A stretch of DNA of 64,000 nucleotides, from contig OW285190.1 in NCBI GenBank assembly GCA_935421135.1, forward strand, positions 8,690,501 through 8,754,500, read 5' to 3'. This document shows positions 58,865-64,000 of this stretch, in pieces. The notes beneath the pieces are model-generated. The model searched no databases and was not told where the DNA came from. It saw only the letters and a list, made by a program, of their open reading frames with translations. The position numbers and the translations under genes were made by a program. Every line of letters starts with the position of its first letter. Within the stretch, counting starts at the first letter, position 1. The DNA is from Bugulina stolonifera. Taxonomy: Eukaryota > Bryozoa > Gymnolaemata > Cheilostomatida > Bugulidae.

Positions 58865-60385
58865 ATATTACATACATGGAGATGCATGATGGTGTAGAAC
58901 TACTATGTTCTCTTGTACTATCATGTTTCAATCAGCTCTACTTTTTCCAGCAGATTGTTGAAAATTGAATTAAATCTACTTGATGCCATTTTCACTATTT
59001 ATGGGAGTTTCGCTTATCATTGTGTATGTGTAATGAACAGAAATCTTTTATTGCATCAATTTGACCATTAATGGGCTCTATGCCAGCCTCTCTTATTCAG
59101 GTTTGTTGTGTTTGTAGTACAATAAGTGAAGTTGTGTTCTCTTGTTCACACTAATCAGCGTTTCTTTGAACAAATCTACATGTGTGTTAACAAGACGCAA
59201 CTGTTTGCATCACAATTTTAGAGATGTTTCTCGAATTTCAGCTGCTTACACAGAAAAGGTACAATAATAGGAATTTAATTATTTCACAGAATTTGCTGAT
59301 ATATGTAGCTGTATGGTAACTCGCGCAAGTTTTTTATATTTTCTGTTGCAGGTAGCAAGCAGCTGCCTTTTTGGGAGGCCCAACATTTTATCTGGCCGCA
59401 TTATGTGAGACAGCTATATTCTTTCATTCTATAGGCTTATTATACCAGTATTATACATGTAGACTAGTGTTCTAAAGATATAGTTATAAGGCTAAATATA
59501 CAATTTGCTACAGTACTTGCTTATAATATAGCTATGTAGGATCTACAGGTATCTTCGGACATCAATTTCAGACCCAGGCCAATTCGCGAAAATATTTTCT
59601 GGCAAACATTCGTCACAGAGTCGCAAATACATCGGCCTGGGCCAGAGGCAAAATCCTCATTTTTGCACGAAGAAGGCAGGTGCGCCAATGAGCTAGGGAT
59701 GGCTTCGTCCGGCCAAGCAAAATCCCAGGTCAATAGCCCTTCTGGCTTGGGTCGGATAGTCATCTTGTAACTTATTTTATTTGCAAGCCGGTCTGTCCAA
59801 GAGGTCACGAAGACACCTTACATCTAGACACCATTATTGTACAAATATTAAGCCAAGGCCTATCAATGCTACCTCAAAACACTTGGTACAACTAACCTAT
59901 TAATAGTTCTGCTATCATTTCTTCAAAAACTACGTGTAGTTAAGATTAACCTAGTTCAATGCACAATAAAATAATAGCCGTTGTTTTCAACAATATTATT
60001 TGGTTATCACCATTCATCTAGTCAAGTGGATGAATAATTAATTGAATTATTTAATTAATTAATCATTTGGCCAAGTAGAGCCACTTAGATAATTTAATCA
60101 CTCTTGAACATGTATTGTGACAACTAAATCGTGTATACTGTAGTTTAAATAATAAAAATAACCTTTTTAAAGTCATTCAAAAATTATAGCCATGCACCAG
60201 TTTATAATTTTCAAAGCTTCATTGTTTACGTAAAATTTAATAATAGTGCAAGTAGTAAAAATGAGTTGTTTCGATATACTTTACTCTAAAGTCAATTGAT
60301 AGTTTAGCTGGCTTCTCTGTGGGGTAATACTTATGTTAAGGTTCAGCTACATAGGAGGCTACATGTACTTTCAGTGCATTAATAA
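58865..60385. other. Intergenic, no gene recognised
   Basis: AT-rich sequence. The minus-strand frame at 59,521-59,808 has no recognised domain. No element ends were identified. Confidence 0.4.
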
Positions 60386-61174
60386 CAGTGTTCGAAGTGG
60401 AGCAAATGAGGTGGGTACACGGTACCTACCTGCAATCTTAGGGCCTTTCCTAAAGGGTGCATTGGTCACTCAGAAGCTGCAGATCATAATTAGAAGTTGT
60501 TCTCCCATTTCAGCAAGACAACAAGGGAGGACAATTTCTGATTATGGTTGATAGCTAATGAGTAACCTCATTACGCAGAGTACACAGTACTAGTGTAGCC
60601 CATTCCTCATATTTTAAACTACTGAGTGTGCTTTGTATCCCTCAATTTTGTATTACTGCTGTATTGATTGTAAGAATGAATAGATCTATACTATTTAAAA
60701 CATGACCGACTCCCCTTATCTTTCTTTCACTGTAATAACAATACATGGAGTCAAAGAAAAAGCAACTTCTTCATTTATTACAAAATGCTGAACTACAACA
60801 TTTTACAGTATATTTTGTCAAAAGTAAATGAACACGAACAACAACGACATGTAACTGCAACAGTATGAACACTATAGTAATTCAACAAAACAGCTATGAC
60901 ATTGACATCAATATTAGAGAAGGGAAGGAATTGAGGCTTATCAACAAAACTATAATGAACAAAAGTAGTATACAATAAAATACACGTATTTCCCTTGTCA
61001 CACTCTACCTGCAGACTTTAGTATATAGCACCAGTAATGTTATTTGAACAAAAGCTATAAGGAGAAGGTAAAAGGTTGAAGCCTATAAAACATACATACC
61101 CGTGTAAGGAAGTTTCACCAATTTATTATAATTATACTCACTGGCTTTTCTCTAATAATATTATAATTTTGTTA

Positions 61175-61312
61175 ATTTAAGAGATTTATCTGTGGGAGCT
61201 GTCAGAGTCTGGCATCAAATCCATGAAAACACCAGGACCTGACTGGGGTTTGAACCAATGGTGCATAATCGCCTAGAAAAGTGAACAGAAGACATTGCCA
61301 CAACACCAGTAC
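61175..61312 (-). mobile_element. tRNA-derived SINE, family 1, nested in the hAT-like element
   Basis: A minus-strand copy with the family tail first (CTGTCAGAGTCTGGC on the plus strand), then the B-box complement (GGGGTTTGAACC near 61,245) and a head ending near 61,312. Confidence 0.72.
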
Positions 61313-61659
61313 AGCAATGTTAGAAAAATACACCTTTACCAGCGAGCAGTAGATATGAAAAATATAAATTAGGATAATATTTCTTCAAAATTAAATTCCT
61401 CACCAGCTTCCGTTGGGTTACTAAACACCGTATTACAAGTAACCTCACCACTTGTGACAGTATCTTCCAAAATTGCTAAATGTTTTATAAATTGACAGCG
61501 CCAGTAAAACTGGCCTCAAAGTTAATCCATGGCTGAATATAACGTTAGCAAGAAATATCAAATCATACTGACAGTAAATTCAATGGAAACTAAAAATGTA
61601 GTATTGCCTAAAAAGACTATTCGACTACCTAGAATACTAGACAAACTACCATGCATGTA

Positions 61660-61750
61660 GGTTAATAGGCAGCATGCAAGTACACTTAATAGGCAGCATG
61701 CAAGTACACTTAATAGGCAGCATGCAAGTACACCAATAGGCAGCCTGCAA
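61660..61750 (+). repeat. Minisatellite, 27-bp period
   Basis: About three and a half nearly identical copies of a unit reading TTAATAGGCAGCATGCAAG plus TACAC lie in the hAT-like element. Confidence 0.88.
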
Positions 61751-63238
61751 CTTCATTACCTGTGGTCTTTTTTGAAAGCAATGAATCACCTCAATACAAC
61801 AAAAATAGAGAATACAAACAAAACGATTACTTTAATTGTAGTCAACCAGTTAAACCAAGCTCAATCTAAATACATAGTTTCTACTAGTACCATCTAGACT
61901 AAACAATATCAGGATTCTTCTTAGCTCTCTGTAAATTTGTCATAACCTCACTCCTTGCCTTACTTACTAAACTTGGAAGTAGTTTGCAATAGTAGAGCAA
62001 TACCTATAGCTGCTGAAATTCAATACTATGTGCAAAAACAAATAGTATTCCTACCTGTTCCAGAATAAAAACATCAACGTTATAGTAAAATATTTTACAT
62101 AAAGCAATACAACAATTGCAATATTATTTAGATGAAATATTCTATACAATAATGATCATTAAAAATAACGTATCTAATAAACATAAATTGATTATCTAAT
62201 TCTTTGTTCTACCAAAAACAATTTACTTCTATTTTATACTTTGATTTTTATTTATCGAATATCGACTCTTGTTCTTGTGACAATTTAGTAAGCAATATTT
62301 TCCTGTATACTTGATGTAGGCCTATTGCTACAACAATTGTCATCAAAATAATTTATTTTATATAAAAATCAATGAAAATATAAATAATTATGATTATCAT
62401 TATGATTATCTGATTGATTCTATTGATTCACTTCTATTACTATTATAATATAATTATAATTATATATTTTTTATATAAAATAATAATATGTATTTATATT
62501 TTATTAGATTTTTTATTTATATATTATGTTATTGAATACAGACTCTTTCTCTAGTGACAATCCAACGAATACTAATATTTATGTTATTTTTTATATACAA
62601 CATCATGATCATATTGATATTAATATTTATTATATACATGTATTTATTTTTGATTTTTTACTTTACCACTATTACCAGCAAAGTAAGATAAATACAACTA
62701 TCTCCGATATTTATACTTCAGTCAAACTTCAAATTCCAATAGAGTACAACAATTTACTTTTGAGATTTAGATTTAATACCAAAACAATGTTTAAATTAAA
62801 CTGTTTGGCCATTGCCCTTATCAAAAAGTTTTCATTGCTCTGCAAATGCGTTCGGAAAACTTCAAAAAACTAGAGAAAGTGGAACTCATATTCAAGTCCT
62901 ATGAAACTATTGATACAATGACTAACTTGGTTAGTAAAGCAGAATAATTTATTTGTGTGCAAGTTGCTGGTCCAAGCTACTATCAACTTACTTTGACATT
63001 TGGGAATTAGCCTAACACGTTGTTATCAATCAAACGATCGCTAGATTAGAGGGAAATTTTGCGATCAGCAGTCACTCAGCAACCAGTAAACCTATTTCGA
63101 TTGCGAAAACTGCCATGTCTTCAGCAAAACTAGCCAATTACCATGAGGGTACACCCTGCTGACCGTATATCCACCAAAATTGAGATGGGTACACGCCGTA
63201 TACTCCCGTATAACCACACTTTGAACACTGATTAATAA

Positions 63239-64000
63239 CATGTTGTATTTCTTGACCGACTTCTTCTATATTATTATAGCGAGTAAAAGAGGGTCAAACA
63301 ATGTCTAAGGTATCACCAGAATATGCATGTATAATATGTATCTATGAAATTATTCCAAGATCTTGGAGCTCCTAACAAAGAGCTCATATGCAAGGAAGAA
63401 GCAGTTGCTGTGATTGGTCAAGTAAATTCTGATAAATCCAAGACCCCCCTTCTCCCATCTAATAGCCTCAAAGTGCTGCTCCTATTGAACTCAGGTAGCA
63501 TTTTGGAAACAATAAAATTATATTATAGTTGTGTTACTATAAACTGATAGAATGAATAACCAACAGAAATGGATGGCCTATCAAAAGGAACGAATAGCCA
63601 ATCAAGTAAGTTGAATAAACACACTGTCTAACACAATGAATGGAAGAGTGAATATGCAACCTCTATTGAATACAATGCACACAATAATATCATAATCTGT
63701 GTATTTTGAAACTGTTCTCATCTACTTTGAATCATCCATAGGGCTGAATGAATGAGCTAACTGTAATAATGAATGTATATCCTAGCACTCTAGCAATTTT
63801 GAAGATGCTATCTACTGAAATGAGTGCAACAACAGGCAGAATGAATAACCTTCCTGCAATAACTAACTACCTAGTTTGATTATTGAACCACTACACACAC
63901 AATGTATAGCAGAGATAATAATAATTATATTGACTATAACAGAGTGAACTACTTTTTCGAATATTCTTTTTCAAACGACTACTCTTATCTTAGAGCTTAG
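63239..64000. other. Right flank, no gene recognised
   Basis: A 67-codon frame at 63,344-63,547 has no features that identify it, though its first part (LFQDLGAPNKEL) has reasonable composition. No splice context supports it strongly. Confidence 0.35.

Larger units (their letters stand above)
60386..63230. mobile_element. Large nonautonomous hAT-like element, 2,845 bp
   Basis: The ends are CAGTGTTCGAAGTG and the complement of CACTTTGAACACTG, flanked by a perfect 8-bp duplication ATTAATAA (60378-60385 and 63231-63238). The first 40 bp and last 45 bp match the ends of the 310-bp element at 28,118, in inverted order. The interior is very AT-rich. The best frame inside (62,526-62,873) shows no hAT transposase or zinc-finger features. 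It carries a nested SINE (61,175) and a minisatellite (61,660). Confidence 0.85.

Noticed and set aside
59521..59808. 95-codon minus-strand frame
   Set aside because: The composition is more coding-like than its surroundings but I recognise no domain and found no matching exons on either side.
62526..62873. 115-codon frame as hAT transposase
   Set aside because: It is dominated by Ile, Tyr, Asn and His from AT-rich DNA and has no zinc finger, DDE or dimerisation motif.

Overview
This is a eukaryotic nuclear window, AT-rich and intron-bearing, most likely from a demosponge. That placement is an inference from gene content and texture: a G-protein alpha i/o gene, secreted PAN plus CTHRC1-like proteins, an expanded TRIM-like (RING/B-box/coiled-coil) family, an UNC93-like gene end, short phase-consistent introns, and noncoding DNA full of ACATGTACATGT-type palindromes. 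Nothing bacterial is present. Most open frames in the window are chance or repeat-derived; real genes are split into small exons, and I assembled them from splice sites and reading phase.

Layout. 1-2,872: the 5' end of a G alpha i/o gene on the minus strand (exons 1 and 2), running off the left edge. 2,873-6,200: nothing recognised. About 6,200-18,330 (possibly to 20,667), plus strand: a secreted-protein locus. One gene has a signal peptide, a PAN/apple-like domain, a Cys-rich linker and a CTHRC1-like module. A further gene, or its continuation, carries two more CTHRC1-like modules. Its introns contain tRNA-derived SINEs. About 19,650-24,400: repeats (a short hAT, an LTR-like element with inverted ends, a 21-bp minisatellite).

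About 24,400-56,717 is a tandem array of a roughly 14-kb TRIM-gene unit. Unit 1 is an intact-looking six-coding-exon gene. Unit 2 has a nonsense codon at the start of the coiled coil. Unit 3 keeps only the 5' exon and the RING exon and is cut where an UNC93-like gene remnant begins. Because the units are close copies, each serves as an empty-site control for insertions in the others. On that basis I delimit an LTR/gypsy element with 5-bp target duplications, a miniature LTR element with two LTRs differing at one position, several solo LTRs, a 5'-truncated LINE, a Mutator-like element with a 9-bp duplication, several hAT-like elements with 8-bp duplications and several short inverted-repeat elements.

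56,717-57,665: the last two coding exons of an UNC93-like membrane protein. 57,666-64,000: no gene recognised; a solo LTR and a 2.8-kb nonautonomous hAT-like element with perfect 8-bp target duplications, with a SINE nested in it.

Functionally, the genes are unrelated neighbours (signalling, secreted matrix-type protein, TRIM-like proteins, transporter-like protein). The strongest points are the multi-module CTHRC1/PAN locus and the TRIM array as a record of duplication, decay and transposition. All family assignments are from motifs read by eye; no database search was run.
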